41,404 nucleotides of DNA from positions 1 through 41,404 of the forward strand of contig NZ_JBHUQE010000023.1 in the NCBI RefSeq assembly GCF_042687825.1, given 5' to 3'. A model generated the notes under the pieces. It saw nothing but the letters and a program-made list of their open reading frames with translations. It was not told the origin of the DNA and did no database searches. Every line of letters starts with the position of its first letter. Position 1 is the stretch's first letter. Positions 41,111-41,404 of the stretch are shown in pieces. The DNA comes from Sedimentitalea sp042687825. GTDB lineage: Bacteria > Pseudomonadota > Alphaproteobacteria > Rhodobacterales > Rhodobacteraceae. The translations under genes were made by a program, and so were the position numbers.

Positions 41111-41404
41111 TTACAGAAACAGGAAATCGCCGGCGCTCAGCGCGCCGGGGTCCAGGCCCTGCAGCAGGATGGTGCCGCCGCCCGTGTCGATCCAGGTATC
41201 CGCGCCCCGGTCGGCAATGACCAGACCGGCATAGTCCTGACCGGCAATGTCGATCTGGATGCGGTCCTGGCCCGGCGCAAAATCGGTCAGCCTGTCGCTG
41301 CCATGCCCGGCCGCAAAGATGAACAGGTCGGCCCCGGCGCCACCGCTCAGCATGTCATCGCCGATGCCGCCCCGGATCACGTCCGCCCCGGCCTCGCCGT
41401 GCAG
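41111..41404 (-). CDS. RTX/hemolysin-type calcium-binding protein, C-terminal end (partial)
   Basis: The last 97 residues of a larger protein whose start lies beyond the window. It shows nonapeptide-type repeats (LHGEAGADV, IRGGIGDDM, LSGGAGADLFIF), then GHGSDRLTDFAPGQDRIQID and a C-terminus ending LDPGALSAGDFLFL. This is the standard end of type I-secreted RTX proteins in Rhodobacteraceae: calcium-binding beta-roll followed by the uncleaved secretion signal. Domain content upstream, and therefore function (protease, lipase, adhesin or other), cannot be told. It shares no obvious operon with the yjhX pair. Confidence 0.9.
   Translation of the reverse strand: MHGEAGADVIRGGIGDDMLSGGAGADLFIFAAGHGSDRLTDFAPGQDRIQIDIAGQDYAGLVIADRGADTWIDTGGGTILLQGLDPGALSAGDFLFL

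Noticed and set aside
1..41404. tRNA, rRNA, CRISPR array, prophage or gene-transfer-agent cluster
   Set aside because: No cloverleaf, rRNA segment, regular spacer-repeat array or block of phage structural genes was seen. The tailspike-like pair stands alone among polysaccharide genes.

Overview
The window is a high-GC alphaproteobacterial segment, most likely from the Rhodobacteraceae (Paracoccaceae/Roseobacter relatives). The strongest taxonomic clue is an exosortase of the XrtD/EpsI-fusion type (4675-6279, minus) next to a secreted protein ending in a VPLPA-CTERM sorting signal (9779-10438, minus), a pairing known mainly from that family. Almost all of the window is one large locus for making, decorating, exporting and anchoring an extracellular polysaccharide. 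No tRNA, rRNA, CRISPR array or intact transposase was seen. The species cannot be named from the sequence alone.

Layout. 1-636 is a gene-free leader with a possible promoter and a terminator-like hairpin. 637-3487 (+) holds a Gfo/Idh/MocA oxidoreductase, an aldo/keto-reductase-like TIM-barrel protein and a WecG/TagA/CpsF glycosyltransferase. 3447-7412 (-) holds a GT4, the exosortase and a GT2. 7504-9771 (+) holds a DUF6492 protein and a UDP-N-acetylhexosamine 6-dehydrogenase. The VPLPA-CTERM protein follows on the minus strand. 10676-12104 (+) holds a GNAT and a FemAB-like acyltransferase. 12113-17726 (-) is an operon of GT4, AsnB-type amidotransferase, another glycosyltransferase and an OafA-like O-acyltransferase. 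17852-21714 (-) is a translationally coupled pair of large beta-rich proteins without signal peptides. 21990-26046 (+) holds a Wzy-like polymerase, two GT2s and a hexapeptide acetyltransferase. 26050-31189 (-) holds an SGNH hydrolase, an SxtJ-like protein, a DUF5989 micro-protein, a NodU/CmcH carbamoyltransferase and a Wzx-like flippase. 31352-32467 (-) is the Wza-type export lipoprotein. 32553-39694 (+) holds an NAD-dependent epimerase, the initiating sugar-phosphate transferase, a WbpM-type 4,6-dehydratase, YjbH, YjbF and a small YjbE/GfcA-like secreted protein ending at a clear terminator.

How the genes fit together (inference from families). The sugar transferase at 33440 loads the first sugar-1-phosphate on undecaprenyl phosphate. 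The dehydratase, dehydrogenase, epimerase and oxidoreductase supply modified nucleotide sugars. The GT2/GT4/WecG enzymes build the repeat unit. AsnB may amidate a uronic acid, and the acyl- and carbamoyl-transferases add substituents. Wzx flips the unit, the O-antigen-ligase-like protein polymerises it, and Wza plus YjbH/YjbF/YjbE carry it across the outer membrane. No Wzc/ExoP co-polymerase was found in the window.

From about 39750 the character changes. There is an IS-end-like pair of direct repeats, then a lower-GC pair (GNAT acetyltransferase and YjhX-type putative toxin) that resembles the E. coli yjhX-yjhQ arrangement, then a 408-bp stretch without a recognisable gene, and finally the C-terminus of an RTX-type secreted protein running off the window end.
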